Origin: Paracoccaceae bacterium
GTDB lineage: Bacteria > Pseudomonadota > Alphaproteobacteria > Rhodobacterales > Rhodobacteraceae
DNA length: 64,000 bases
Assembly: GCA_020832655.1 (NCBI GenBank)
Contig: JAFIEF010000001.1
Coordinates: forward strand, 62,001 to 126,000
Direction: 5' to 3'
The position numbers were made by a program, and so were the translations under genes. The notes beneath the pieces were generated by a model. It did no database searches. It worked only from the letters and a program-made list of their open reading frames with translations, and had not been told where the DNA came from. Positions 18,766-27,131 of this stretch are shown in pieces (the first letter of the stretch is position 1; each line of letters starts with the position of its first letter).

Positions 18766-19272
18766 ATGGCCGAGATCAAAGACCCCGAAAACACCATCCT
18801 GATGGAGCTGAAAGGCGGCACTGTCGTGATCGAATTGCTGCCCGATATCGCACCGGGGCATTGCGCGCGGATGAAAGAGCTGGCGCGCGCGGGTGCCTAT
18901 GACAATGTCGTCTTTCACCGCGTGATCGACGGTTTCATGGCGCAAACCGGCGATGTCGAAAATGGCAACACCGAAAAGAACTACAACCCCGGCCGCGCGG
19001 GCACGGGCGGGTCGGACCTGCCCGATCTGAAGGCCGAATTTTCCGGCATCCCGCATGATCGCGGCACACTGGGCGCGGCGCGGTCGCAAAACCCCCACAG
19101 CGCCAACAGCCAGTTCTTCATCAATTTCGGCGACAACCACTTCCTGAACCGGCAATACACGGTCTATGGCCGCGTGATTTCGGGGATGGAGCATGTCGAT
19201 GCCATCACCCGCGGCGAGCCGCCCGCGAACCCCGACAAGATGCTCAGCGTCAAGGTGGCGGCCGATGCGTGA
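18766..19272 (+). CDS. Peptidyl-prolyl cis-trans isomerase, cytosolic cyclophilin
   Basis: A 168-aa cyclophilin-type isomerase. Core motifs are VVFHRVIDGFMAQTGD, GTGGSDLPDLKAEF and SQNPHSANSQFFINFGD. No signal peptide, so cytoplasmic. It overlaps the next gene, a second cyclophilin with a membrane anchor, by eight bases. The pair looks like a tandem duplication specialised for two compartments. Confidence 0.93.
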   Translation: MAEIKDPENTILMELKGGTVVIELLPDIAPGHCARMKELARAGAYDNVVFHRVIDGFMAQTGDVENGNTEKNYNPGRAGTGGSDLPDLKAEFSGIPHDRGTLGAARSQNPHSANSQFFINFGDNHFLNRQYTVYGRVISGMEHVDAITRGEPPANPDKMLSVKVAADA

Positions 19273-19879
19273 CAAGCTGATCTTTGCGGGGCTGTTCGCG
19301 CTGGGTGTGGGCATTCTGGGCGCATCCTGGCTGAATTTGCTCAGCGTCAATGCCGATACTGCCGTGCCGCCTGATCATTCCGGGCCGGTGATGGAGATCG
19401 CGGTTGCAGGACAGGCCAATGGCACCCTGCGCATCGCGCTGCGCGATGATCTGGCCCCTGATCATGTCGAACGCATCGTCACTCTGGCCGAACGCGGGGA
19501 TTATGATGGTGTGGTGTTTCACCGCGTGATCGAGGGCTTCATGGCCCAGACCGGCGATATCGAGCACGGCCGCATCGATGGCAATCCGCGTCGCTGGGGT
19601 ACGGGCGGGTCGGATCTGCCCGATCTTCAGGCCGAATTCACTGACCAGTCTTTCGAGCGTGGCGTTGTCGGCATGGCGCGGTCGCAGAACCCGAATTCTG
19701 CCAACAGCCAGTTCTTCATCATGTTCGCGCCCGCCCCGCATCTGGACGGGCAATATACCGTCGTGGGCCAGATGATCGACGGCTATGAGGTACTGGACGC
19801 GATCAAGCGCGGCACAGGGGCCAATGGCGCCGTGGTCGGCACGCCGGACCGGATGGAGCGCGTGCAGATCACGCGCTGA
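19265..19879 (+). CDS. Peptidyl-prolyl cis-trans isomerase, exported or membrane-anchored cyclophilin
   Basis: A 204-aa cyclophilin with an N-terminal hydrophobic segment (IFAGLFALGVGILGASWL, about residues 5-22) that should direct it to the periplasm as a signal anchor or signal peptide. The catalytic core repeats the motifs of the upstream paralogue: VVFHRVIEGFMAQTGD, GTGGSDLPDLQAEF, SQNPNSANSQFFIMF. The ATG at 19265 lies inside the end of the upstream gene, indicating translational coupling. It probably helps fold envelope proteins. Confidence 0.92.
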   Translation: MRDKLIFAGLFALGVGILGASWLNLLSVNADTAVPPDHSGPVMEIAVAGQANGTLRIALRDDLAPDHVERIVTLAERGDYDGVVFHRVIEGFMAQTGDIEHGRIDGNPRRWGTGGSDLPDLQAEFTDQSFERGVVGMARSQNPNSANSQFFIMFAPAPHLDGQYTVVGQMIDGYEVLDAIKRGTGANGAVVGTPDRMERVQITR

Positions 19880-19900
19880 TGCGTCCTGCCCGAACGTGAA

Positions 19901-19925
19901 CAGGGCCGCGTCTGGCGCGGCCCTG
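19901..19925. terminator. Perfect 10-base hairpin between convergent genes
   Basis: CAGGGCCGCG and CGCGGCCCTG pair perfectly around the loop TCTGG, 21 bases after the cyclophilin stop and 20 bases before the end of the convergent DUF4168 gene. There is no T-run, so terminator function is inferred from position and stem strength. Confidence 0.5.
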
Positions 19926-19945
19926 ATACGTGGCGTGCAAGCCTG

Positions 19946-20332
19946 TCAATCCTGCCCGTGGGCTTCGACGAAGCGCTCATCAATGCGCGCGGCCAGATCC
20001 GGGTCAGCCGCCGCCGCATCTGCAATGGCGATGTATTCATCCAGCGAAATTCCGGGCGCATCTTCGACCGTTTGCAGCATTGCGGCATCGGCTTCTTGCA
20101 GCAATTCGACTTGATCGCTTTCATCGGTGACAGCTTCCAGCCGTTCGATATAGGCTTGGCGCACGTCGTTCACAGCAAGGGCTGCGGTGATGAAGGCGTC
20201 GATCTTGCCCTCTTCAGCGGCCAATGCGGAACCGTCGATCTGATCCTGAGCCAGCGCCGCAGGGCTGGCAAGCGGGCCAAAGGCCAGCGTTGCGGCCATT
20301 GCGGTCGAGGCGAGAAGTGTTTTCAGACGCAT
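19946..20332 (-). CDS. Periplasmic DUF4168-type protein
   Basis: A 128-aa secreted protein with a clear signal peptide (MRLKTLLASTAMAATLAFG, cleavage likely after ASPAALA near residue 28). The mature part is acidic and helical (KIDAFITAALAVNDVRQAY, DEYIAIADAAAADPDLAAR), as in DUF4168 proteins of unknown role. An AGGAG ribosome site precedes the start. It is a single-gene unit between a cyclophilin and the VWA gene. Confidence 0.78.
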   Translation of the reverse strand: MRLKTLLASTAMAATLAFGPLASPAALAQDQIDGSALAAEEGKIDAFITAALAVNDVRQAYIERLEAVTDESDQVELLQEADAAMLQTVEDAPGISLDEYIAIADAAAADPDLAARIDERFVEAHGQD

Positions 20333-20465
20333 GATAACTCCTGTTGCGTGGTTTCAGGCAGGATGCCCCTGCACTGCGCACAGAGCTATGCGTCGTGACG
20401 CGGGCATGCAAATCGCCCCGCAAATTATTGCTTTGATTATGTTAAGCGGGGCGGGGACGGAATGC

Positions 20466-21650
20466 CTAACGCCCCAGTTCCTTGATGCCGCGCGACAACC
20501 CTTCCAGCGTCATCGGCACCATGCGGTCCTGGAATATCTGCGAAATCATCTGGATCGACTGGGTGTAGCGCCAGTGCGCTTCCGGGGTCGGGTTGATCCA
20601 TAGATGGTCAGGCCATTGCGCGCGCGCGCGATTGAGCCAGACCTCGCCGGTTTCTTCATTCCAGTGTTCGTTCGCGCCGCCCTGCCAGACTATTTCATAG
20701 GGCGACATGGCGGCATCGCCCACGAAGATGCATTTCCAGTCGCTGCCATAGCTGCGCAGCAGATCCCATGTGGGCAGGCGTTCGGTCCAGCGCCGCGCAT
20801 TGTCGCGCCAGACGAATTCGTAAAGACAGTTGTGGAAGTAGTAGTGTTCAAAATGCTTGAATTCGGCCTTGGCGGCGGAAAACAATTCTTCCACGGCGCG
20901 GACATGGTCATCCATCGACCCGCCAATATCCAGCAAAAGCAATACCTTCACGGCGTTTCTTCGCTCTGGCCGTGTCTGGACATCCAGATAGCCATGTTCG
21001 GCAGTGGCGCGGATGGTGCCGTCAAGGTCCAGTTCTTCCTCGGCCCCGTCGCGCGCCCATTTGCGCAGCCGTTTCAGCGCCACCTTGATGTTGCGCGTGC
21101 CCAGTTCGACGCTGTCGTCCAGGTTGCGGAATTCGCGCTTGTCCCAGACCTTGACCGCGCGACGGTGGCGAGATTCCTGCTGCCCGATGCGCACCCCTTC
21201 GGGGTTGTAGCCATAAGCCCCGAAGGGCGAGGTTCCGGCGGTGCCGATCCATTTGTTGCCGCCCTGATGGCGGCCCTTTTGTTCGTCCAGCCGTTGTTTG
21301 AGCGTCTCCATCAGCTTGTCGAATCCGCCCAGCGCCCTGATCTGGGCGCGTTCTTCGGCGCTTAGATGCTTTTCGGCCATCTTTTCCAGCCAGTCGCGCG
21401 GCAGATCGACTGCCTGCATCACCTGATCAAGGCTGATCGCTTCCAGCCCCTTGAAACTGGTGGCGAAGGCGCGGTCAAAGCGGTCCAGATGGCGTTCATC
21501 CTTCACCATCGCGCAGCGGGCAAGATAGTAGAATCCCTCGACATCATAGGTGGCCAGCCCCGCCTGCACCCCTTCCAGAAAGGTCAGGTATTCGCGCAGC
21601 GTCACAGGAACCGCATGATCGCGCAGAGAGAGGAAGAAGGGCAGAAACAT
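20466..21650 (-). CDS. VWA-domain protein of the CoxE-like type
   Basis: A 394-aa protein with a von Willebrand A domain. The metal-ion-dependent adhesion site is visible as LLLDIGGSMDDH (around residue 230), with downstream stretches SDWKCIFVGDAAMSPYEI and LWINPTPEAHW. The N-terminal part is helical. Such proteins partner with MoxR-type AAA ATPases, which remodel or insert cofactors into target complexes. The matching MoxR-like ATPase starts the same five-gene minus-strand run (23657-24499). The start at 21650 (MFLPFFLSL) follows a small gene by five bases. Confidence 0.88.
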   Translation of the reverse strand: MFLPFFLSLRDHAVPVTLREYLTFLEGVQAGLATYDVEGFYYLARCAMVKDERHLDRFDRAFATSFKGLEAISLDQVMQAVDLPRDWLEKMAEKHLSAEERAQIRALGGFDKLMETLKQRLDEQKGRHQGGNKWIGTAGTSPFGAYGYNPEGVRIGQQESRHRRAVKVWDKREFRNLDDSVELGTRNIKVALKRLRKWARDGAEEELDLDGTIRATAEHGYLDVQTRPERRNAVKVLLLLDIGGSMDDHVRAVEELFSAAKAEFKHFEHYYFHNCLYEFVWRDNARRWTERLPTWDLLRSYGSDWKCIFVGDAAMSPYEIVWQGGANEHWNEETGEVWLNRARAQWPDHLWINPTPEAHWRYTQSIQMISQIFQDRMVPMTLEGLSRGIKELGR

Positions 21651-21655
21651 CGCGA

Positions 21656-21820
21656 CTACAGCACCCGTTCGATGCCGATGGTGGCAAAAAGCCCCAACAA
21701 CCCGCCAATAATGCCGCCCACAGCGGCATACTGTGCGATGTCCAGACGGTTGCCGCCCTGCTTGCGCGCGGTGTGGCCGCCATAAACGGCGCCAAGAATA
21801 CATCCCAGGATCACGATCAT
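21656..21820 (-). CDS. Small membrane protein of 54 residues
   Basis: A 54-aa protein with a Gly-rich hydrophobic N-terminus (MIVILGCILGAVYGGHTARK), a short polar loop and a second hydrophobic segment (AAVGGIIGGLLGLFATIGI). It probably forms a helical hairpin in the membrane. I recall similar small proteins in related genomes, often misnamed apolipoprotein acyltransferase. It lies five bases before the VWA gene and 19 after the lipoprotein gene on the same strand. Function unknown. Confidence 0.7.
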   Translation of the reverse strand: MIVILGCILGAVYGGHTARKQGGNRLDIAQYAAVGGIIGGLLGLFATIGIERVL

Positions 21821-21839
21821 CGGTGACTGTTCCTTATTG

Positions 21840-23207
21840 TCATTCGCGTTGTCCCAGCGCCGCAACCTCTTGCGCGCGGCGCTTTGCGGCATGTTCCGAC
21901 CCGAAGCCGAAAAGGGCAAAGGGCACCGCGTCGCGCCGCAGCTTTTCGGCTTCGGCGCGGTTGCCTGTGGCCTCCAACGCCTGAGCACGCAGCAGCATCA
22001 GCGACGACAGCAACGCACCATTCTCGGTGCGCTGCGCGGCGACCATCGCGCGCTCGGTCAGGCGCAGCACCAGATCATGCTGATCTGTGGCCAGCGACTG
22101 CGCGGCAAGATGCAGGCTGACATGGGCACCATGCGCCTGAGTGCCGGGGCGGATCTGATAGATACGATGCGCCAGAGCCAGCGCGTCCAGCGCCTGTTGC
22201 CCTTCACCCGGCGGCGCAAAGCGCGCGGCCAGAAACAGGCTGAAGGCCAGCCTTTCATCCTGCCAGCCCTGTTCAAGCGCAATCGCCAGTGCGCGGCGGG
22301 CATGGCGGAAGCCGGTGCGGTTACTGGTGCTGCGCAATGCATCCTCTACCGCGTCGGTCCAGTCGCGCGGGGTGGGGACCGGATCAAGCGGCAAGGCGCG
22401 CGCAGCAGCACGTTCCCCGCGCGGGTTCAGCCGCGCAAGCAGCGCTGGCAGCCGCTCGGCGACCTCGGCGCGGGTCATGCCGGGGCGCAATGCAGGGTCG
22501 TTCCAGACCCGCAGCACGAGCATGTCAAAGCCGGTCAGCGTGGTCTGGAAATTGTCGTCATTCATGACCGATTCGCCAATGCGGAACAGATCATTGAGTG
22601 GCCCCACGGCCTGCGCAATCTCTTCGTGCAGGCAATCGCGCATTTCCTGCACGGTGCTGTCAGCCGGTGCGATCACCAGCGCGCGTCGGCGTTCGGTGAC
22701 TTGTGTCCAGTCCAGCGCCTCGGCACGGGGATTGGCGCGGAAGCTGGCCCAGTCCGCGATGTTGGGCAGTACGAAACAGGCCGCATCGCGCACCACGCGG
22801 CGCATCTGCGCGCGCGGCACGAATTCCACGATGACGCGCCCGTTGCTGTCTACACGGCGAATATCCAGCCCGGCCTCGGTGCGCATCCGCGTAAGCAGGC
22901 GGTCGGTCTCGATCACTGCCAGCGGCGGGATTTGCCCTTGCAGCGACAGCGTTACCGTTCCCTCGAACCGCGAAAAATGCGGGATCTCGCGCCCTGATTC
23001 CAGCCGGAAGCCCAGTTCCAGAATATCCTTGGCGATCTGTGCATTGCTGCGCTCGGGCGCATAGGGGCGCGGGGCGCCGAACAGGGTTTGCGAGCTTAGC
23101 GCGCGGGTTTGCAGGGACAGATCCGCTGGCTCCGGCCCGCTTGGCGGGGGCGCGGCGCCACAAGCAGACAGCAGCAAGGCCGCGGCTATGACCGCTTGCG
23201 GGATCAT
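21840..23207 (-). CDS. DUF2927-type lipoprotein
   Basis: A 455-aa lipoprotein. The signal ends in the lipobox LLLSAC with Cys at residue 16, followed by a Pro-rich linker. A DUF2927-like domain follows (about residues 60-250), with conserved pieces such as CLHEEIAQAVGPLND and a run around TGFDMLVLRVW. The C-terminal half is helical and could hold TPR-like repeats. The start overlaps the stop of the upstream acetyltransferase by four bases. DUF2927 proteins are of unknown function; residues HEEIAQ recall a metallopeptidase-like His-Glu but that is weak. Confidence 0.8.
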   Translation of the reverse strand: MIPQAVIAAALLLSACGAAPPPSGPEPADLSLQTRALSSQTLFGAPRPYAPERSNAQIAKDILELGFRLESGREIPHFSRFEGTVTLSLQGQIPPLAVIETDRLLTRMRTEAGLDIRRVDSNGRVIVEFVPRAQMRRVVRDAACFVLPNIADWASFRANPRAEALDWTQVTERRRALVIAPADSTVQEMRDCLHEEIAQAVGPLNDLFRIGESVMNDDNFQTTLTGFDMLVLRVWNDPALRPGMTRAEVAERLPALLARLNPRGERAAARALPLDPVPTPRDWTDAVEDALRSTSNRTGFRHARRALAIALEQGWQDERLAFSLFLAARFAPPGEGQQALDALALAHRIYQIRPGTQAHGAHVSLHLAAQSLATDQHDLVLRLTERAMVAAQRTENGALLSSLMLLRAQALEATGNRAEAEKLRRDAVPFALFGFGSEHAAKRRAQEVAALGQRE

Positions 23208-23653
23208 TCGGGGCGCGCGTATTTGATAAAGGGGGTGAGCTGGCCAACCTTGTCATACAGGCGGCGCGCCGTGGCGTTGAAATCCTGCGTGGTCCAGTAG
23301 ACGCCGGGCACGCCACGCGCATCGGCGGCGGCATAGACGGCTTCGATCAGGGCGCGGCCGACGCCTTGCGCGCGCGCGTGTTCGTCAGTGTAGAGATCCT
23401 GAAGATAGCAGATGCCTTCCGGGCGCCAGCAATGGGCGTGAAACATGTAATGAACCAATCCCACCGGCGTTCCGTTGCGCAGGGCCAGCAACCCGAACGG
23501 GCTGTGCGGATCATCGGACAACAGCGCCTTGAAGGTCGCCTCATAAACCGGCAGCGGCAGCGAGGTGTCATAGAAATCCAGATAGGCGAACCAGAGCTGC
23601 GCCCAGTGCGGCTTGTCCTGCGCGGTGAGCGGACGAATCTCGATGTCGGTCAT
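23204..23653 (-). CDS. GNAT-family N-acetyltransferase
   Basis: A 149-aa acetyltransferase. Motif A is visible in LQDLYTDEHARAQGVGRALI, and the C-terminal ARRLYDKVGQLTPFIKY matches the family's motif B. It starts three bases after the moxR-like stop and overlaps the next gene as ATGA, so it is tightly built into the MoxR/VWA run. Whether it modifies a protein of this operon or a small molecule cannot be told. Confidence 0.85.
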   Translation of the reverse strand: MTDIEIRPLTAQDKPHWAQLWFAYLDFYDTSLPLPVYEATFKALLSDDPHSPFGLLALRNGTPVGLVHYMFHAHCWRPEGICYLQDLYTDEHARAQGVGRALIEAVYAAADARGVPGVYWTTQDFNATARRLYDKVGQLTPFIKYARPE

Positions 23654-23656
23654 GGC

Positions 23657-24499
23657 TCAGCGCCCCTGCCTGCGGGCCATGAAGGCCAGCCTTTCGAACA
23701 GATGCACATCCTGTTCGTTCTTCAATAGCGCGCCATGCAGTTTGGGCAGCGCATTTGCCCCCTCGCGTTTCAAATCCTCTGGCGACAGGTCTTCGGCCAG
23801 CAGCAGTTTCAGCCAGTCCAGCACTTCCGAGGTAGAGGGCTTCTTCTTCAGCCCCGGTGTTTCGCGCAGTTCGAAGAACTGGGTCAGCGCAGTGGTCAGA
23901 AGCTGCGGCCTGATCTCGGGGAAATGCACCGCGACGATTGCTTTCAGCGTCTCCATATCCGGGAAGCGGATGTAGTGGAAAAAGCAGCGACGCAGAAAGG
24001 CGTCGGGCAGATCTTTTTCATTGTTCGAGGTGATGATCACAATCGGGCGCTGGCGCGCCTGCACCATCTCGCCGGTTTCATAGACAAAGAACTCCATCCG
24101 GTCGAGTTCCTGCAACAGGTCGTTGGGAAACTCGATATCGGCCTTGTCGATCTCGTCGATCAGCAGCACCACGCGGCCTTCGGCCTCGAATGCCTGCCAC
24201 AGCTTGCCCTTGCGGATATAATTGCGCACATCACCCACGCGCTCATCGCCAAGCTGGCTGTCGCGCAGCCGTGACACGGCGTCATATTCGTAAAGCCCCT
24301 GCTGTGCGCGGGTGGTGGATTTGATCGACCATTCGATGATCGGCAGATCAAGGCTGGCGGCAATCTGGCGCGCCAGTTCGGTCTTGCCGGTGCCTGGCTC
24401 GCCCTTGACCAGAAGTGGGCGCTGCAAGGTGATTGCGGCATTGACGGCTACCTTCAGATCGTCACTGGCGATATAGTCGGCGGTGGAAGAGAAATACAT
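23657..24499 (-). CDS. MoxR-type AAA ATPase
   Basis: A 280-aa AAA+ ATPase of the MoxR family. Walker A is GEPGTGKTELA (about residues 32-42) and Walker B is VVLLIDEIDKAD, with sensor 1 in VIITSNNEKDLPDAFLRRC. MoxR ATPases act with VWA proteins as chaperones that activate or insert cofactors into enzymes; the VWA partner lies at the other end of this minus-strand run. The ATG at 24499 is chosen because the preceding residues are not family-like. No target enzyme gene is adjacent. Confidence 0.92.
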   Translation of the reverse strand: MYFSSTADYIASDDLKVAVNAAITLQRPLLVKGEPGTGKTELARQIAASLDLPIIEWSIKSTTRAQQGLYEYDAVSRLRDSQLGDERVGDVRNYIRKGKLWQAFEAEGRVVLLIDEIDKADIEFPNDLLQELDRMEFFVYETGEMVQARQRPIVIITSNNEKDLPDAFLRRCFFHYIRFPDMETLKAIVAVHFPEIRPQLLTTALTQFFELRETPGLKKKPSTSEVLDWLKLLLAEDLSPEDLKREGANALPKLHGALLKNEQDVHLFERLAFMARRQGR

Positions 24500-24708
24500 T
24501 GTCCTGCGGTGTCCCTGCTTGGCTGCGCGCGCTTTGCGGCAACCTAGCCTGTGCAGCATAGACCGGCAAGGCGGCTTCGGAACTTGGCTGCGAAAGGGCG
24601 TGACATTTCCCGGTTCATCCGGTATTGCGCGCCCATGACGCCGGATATGGGTGAATGATGGATGACAACCTCAAAACCTGTAACGCCGACCAGCACAAGG
24701 GACGAGGC

Positions 24709-25131
24709 ATGAAACCTGAAATATTTCTGCCGGATGATTATCACCCGGCTGAAGACGAACCCTTCATGAATGAACGCCAGCTTGAATATTTCCGCCGCAA
24801 GCTGCTGGCATGGAAGGAAGATATCCTCAAGGGCAGTCAGGAAACACTGGCAGAGCTTGCCAATTCCAGCCGTAACATTCCCGACATTGCCGACCGCGCT
24901 TCGGAAGAAACCGACCTCGCGCTGGAACTGCGCACGCGCGACCGTCAGCGCAAGCTGATCTCCAAGATCGATGCCGCGCTGCATCGCATCGAAACCGGCG
25001 AGTTCGGCTATTGCGAGGTGACGGGCGAGCGTATCTCGCTCAAGCGGCTGGATGCGCGTCCGATTGCGACCATGACGCTGCAGGCGCAAGAGGCGCATGA
25101 GCGCAAGGAGCGCGTGCACCGCGACGATTGA
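24709..25131 (+). CDS. dksA: DksA/TraR-family transcription factor
   Basis: A 140-aa RNA polymerase secondary-channel regulator of the DksA/TraR family. The coiled-coil part includes NERQLEYFRRKLLAWKEDIL with the acidic tip region following, and the C-terminal zinc-finger-like domain is FGYCEVTGERISLKRLDARP. Only one of the four zinc-ligand cysteines remains, as I recall for relatives in this group. The ATG at 24709 follows GGGACGAGG and gives the family N-terminus; an in-frame ATG at 24658 would add 17 poorly conserved residues. A terminator follows. Confidence 0.9.
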   Translation: MKPEIFLPDDYHPAEDEPFMNERQLEYFRRKLLAWKEDILKGSQETLAELANSSRNIPDIADRASEETDLALELRTRDRQRKLISKIDAALHRIETGEFGYCEVTGERISLKRLDARPIATMTLQAQEAHERKERVHRDD

Positions 25132-25165
25132 TCTGCGCGGATGCAGACCTTCGACAACAGATGCG

Positions 25166-25196
25166 ACACCGGGTCCAGTGCTGGGCCCGGTGTTTT
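25166..25196 (+). terminator. Intrinsic terminator of dksA
   Basis: A 12 to 13-base stem (left arm from 25166, right arm to 25193, one G-T pair) is followed by TTTT. It lies 35 bases after the dksA stop. Confidence 0.82.
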
Positions 25197-25235
25197 CATG
25201 TTAGGCGTGGCATGGACGGCTGATCAGAGGCAGGG

Positions 25236-26399
25236 ATGAGCTTTTCGGGATTACAGGTCATTGTCATTGGTGGCGGGGTCGCGGGGCTTGCCGTGACCGC
25301 CGCCTTGCGCCAGCGCGGGGCAGATGTGCTGGTGCTGGAACAGGCCGGCGGCTTTCGCGAGGTCGGCGCTGGTTTGCAGATCAGCCCCAATGGTGCGCGG
25401 GTGGTCCGGGCGCTGGGGCTGGCCGGCGCGCTTGACCAGATGGCGCTGCGCAGTCAGGCGGTGGAATTGCGCGCCGGGCATGATGGCGCGCGGGTGTTGC
25501 GGATCGACCTGCCGCAGGATGGCGCGGGCTTTCATCTGATCCACCGTGCCGATCTGATCGATCTGCTGGCGCAGGGGCTGGACGGGGCCGAAACCAGGTT
25601 CGTGGCCCAGGTGGCTCAGGTCAATCCGCAAGGCCCGCGCCCCTCGGTCATGCTCAAAGGCGGCGAGGCGCTCTCGGCCGATCTGGTGGTTGGGGCGGAC
25701 GGGCTGCATTCGGTGTTGCGCCCGGTATTGCAACCCGGCACGCCGAAGACGCCTTTCTTCACCGGGCAGGTGGCGTGGCGCGCCGTGATCCCCGGCGATG
25801 ATGGCGCGCCAGAGGCGCAGCTTTTCGCGGGGCCGGGGCGGCATCTGGTCAGCTATCCGCTGCGCGGGGGCAGCCTGCGCAACATCGTCGCGGTCGAGGA
25901 ACGGCGCGGCTGGGCCGCAGCCGAAGGCTGGAACCATCCCGACAGCCCCGCCAATTTGCGCACGGCTTTTGCGGGTTTTGGCGGTCCGGTTCCGGGCTGG
26001 CTGGCGCAGGTCGAGAAGCTTTATCTGTGGGGGTTGTTCCGGCACCCGGTGGCCACGCATTGGCATCAGGGCCATGCCGCGATTCTGGGCGATGCGGCGC
26101 ATCCCACGCTGCCTTTCATGGCCCAAGGCGCGAATCTGGCGCTGGAAGACGCCTGGGTTCTGGCCGCGATGCTGGACCGGCACCCGATTGCACAGGCGCT
26201 GGCGGCCTATCAGCAGGCCCGCCGCGCGCGCGCAGCCCGCGTGATAGAGGCCGCCAACCGCAATGCGCGCAACTACCATTTGCGTGCGCCGCTGGCGCGG
26301 GTCGCGCATGGCATTCTGCGCGTGTCGTCGCGGCTGCAACCTGACGGGATGCTGAAGCGGCTGGGCTGGATCTATGATTTCGATGTCACGCAGCCGTGA
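25236..26399 (+). CDS. FAD-dependent monooxygenase, salicylate-hydroxylase-like
   Basis: A 387-aa class A flavoprotein hydroxylase. The Rossmann motif is VIVIGGGVAGLAV (about residues 9-21), the middle DG motif is LVVGADGLHSVLRP, and the second FAD motif is LGDAAHPTLPFMAQGANLAL. It aligns by eye with salicylate or 3-hydroxybenzoate hydroxylases, but these names are widely over-assigned. No aromatic catabolism genes are nearby, so the substrate is open. It is a separate unit after the dksA terminator. Confidence 0.85.
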   Translation: MSFSGLQVIVIGGGVAGLAVTAALRQRGADVLVLEQAGGFREVGAGLQISPNGARVVRALGLAGALDQMALRSQAVELRAGHDGARVLRIDLPQDGAGFHLIHRADLIDLLAQGLDGAETRFVAQVAQVNPQGPRPSVMLKGGEALSADLVVGADGLHSVLRPVLQPGTPKTPFFTGQVAWRAVIPGDDGAPEAQLFAGPGRHLVSYPLRGGSLRNIVAVEERRGWAAAEGWNHPDSPANLRTAFAGFGGPVPGWLAQVEKLYLWGLFRHPVATHWHQGHAAILGDAAHPTLPFMAQGANLALEDAWVLAAMLDRHPIAQALAAYQQARRARAARVIEAANRNARNYHLRAPLARVAHGILRVSSRLQPDGMLKRLGWIYDFDVTQP

Positions 26400-26461
26400 A
26401 GCCGCTTGGCTTTGCCAATCGGCGGGGCCAGATATGATGCAATCGGGCAACGAGGAACATC

Positions 26462-27046
26462 ATGGACAGCGACCAGATTGCACGGCTGATCTATCTGGGC
26501 CTGTGGGGCACTGTGCTGATCAGCTATGTGCTGATCGCGCGGCGGCAGAATATCGGCCAGAGCCTGCGCCATGCGCTGCTGTGGGGGCTGTTATTCGTGG
26601 GCGTCGCGGCCGGCTATGGGCTGTGGCAGGATATCGCGGGCAGCAATCAGGTCAGTGTCACGGGCGAGGGGGCTGTTGTGCTGCGCGCGCAGCGCGACGG
26701 GCAGTTCCACCTTACCCTGAATGTCAACTCCGAACCTGTGCGCTTCATCATCGACACAGGTGCCACCGATCTGGTGCTGTCGCGCAGGGATGCCGAAACG
26801 GTCGGGCTGGACCCGGACAACCTGGCCTATCTGGGGCAGGCGCGCACCGCCAATGGCATTGTCGGGCTGGCGCGGGTCACGCTGGACGAGGTCACGCTGG
26901 CCCATGATGATCTGGTGATAAGCGACCAGAATGTGCCCGCCTTCGTAAATGAGGGGCAGCTTGATGTCTCGCTGCTGGGGATGGGTTATCTGCGCCGCTA
27001 TGCACGCATTTCGATTGAAGGCGAACGGATGATCCTGGAACGCTGA
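26462..27046 (+). CDS. Retropepsin-like aspartic protease, membrane-anchored (TIGR02281-type)
   Basis: A 194-aa protein with two N-terminal hydrophobic segments (about residues 10-25 and 39-56) and a C-terminal retropepsin-fold domain. The catalytic motif is [13 protein letters not shown] (Asp near residue 98), followed by the flap-like [13 protein letters not shown] and the [13 protein letters not shown] ending. It is a single aspartyl domain, so it would act as a dimer, probably in the periplasm. Members of this group are common in alphaproteobacteria; targets are unknown. It is followed by trpB after 85 bases. Confidence 0.83.
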   Translation: MDSDQIARLIYLGLWGTVLISYVLIARRQNIGQSLRHALLWGLLFVGVAAGYGLWQDIAGSNQVSVTGEGAVVLRAQRDGQFHLTLNVNSEPVRFIIDTGATDLVLSRRDAETVGLDPDNLAYLGQARTANGIVGLARVTLDEVTLAHDDLVISDQNVPAFVNEGQLDVSLLGMGYLRRYARISIEGERMILER

Positions 27047-27074
27047 GCCATTGGGCCGCCTGCCGCCATTTTCC

Positions 27075-27108
27075 TTGTCTGGCTTGGCCAAGCCCGCTAG
27101 GACGAAGC
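27075..27108 (+). promoter_or_regulatory. Perfect 14-base palindrome before trpB
   Basis: GGCTTGGCCAAGCC at 27081-27094 is its own reverse complement. It sits between TTGTCT (27075-27080) and TAGGAC (27098-27103), 17 bases apart, which could be weak -35 and -10 boxes. An operator within the promoter spacer is possible; regulator unknown. Confidence 0.35.
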
Positions 27109-27131
27109 AAACCAGCCAGAGGACGCCGCCA

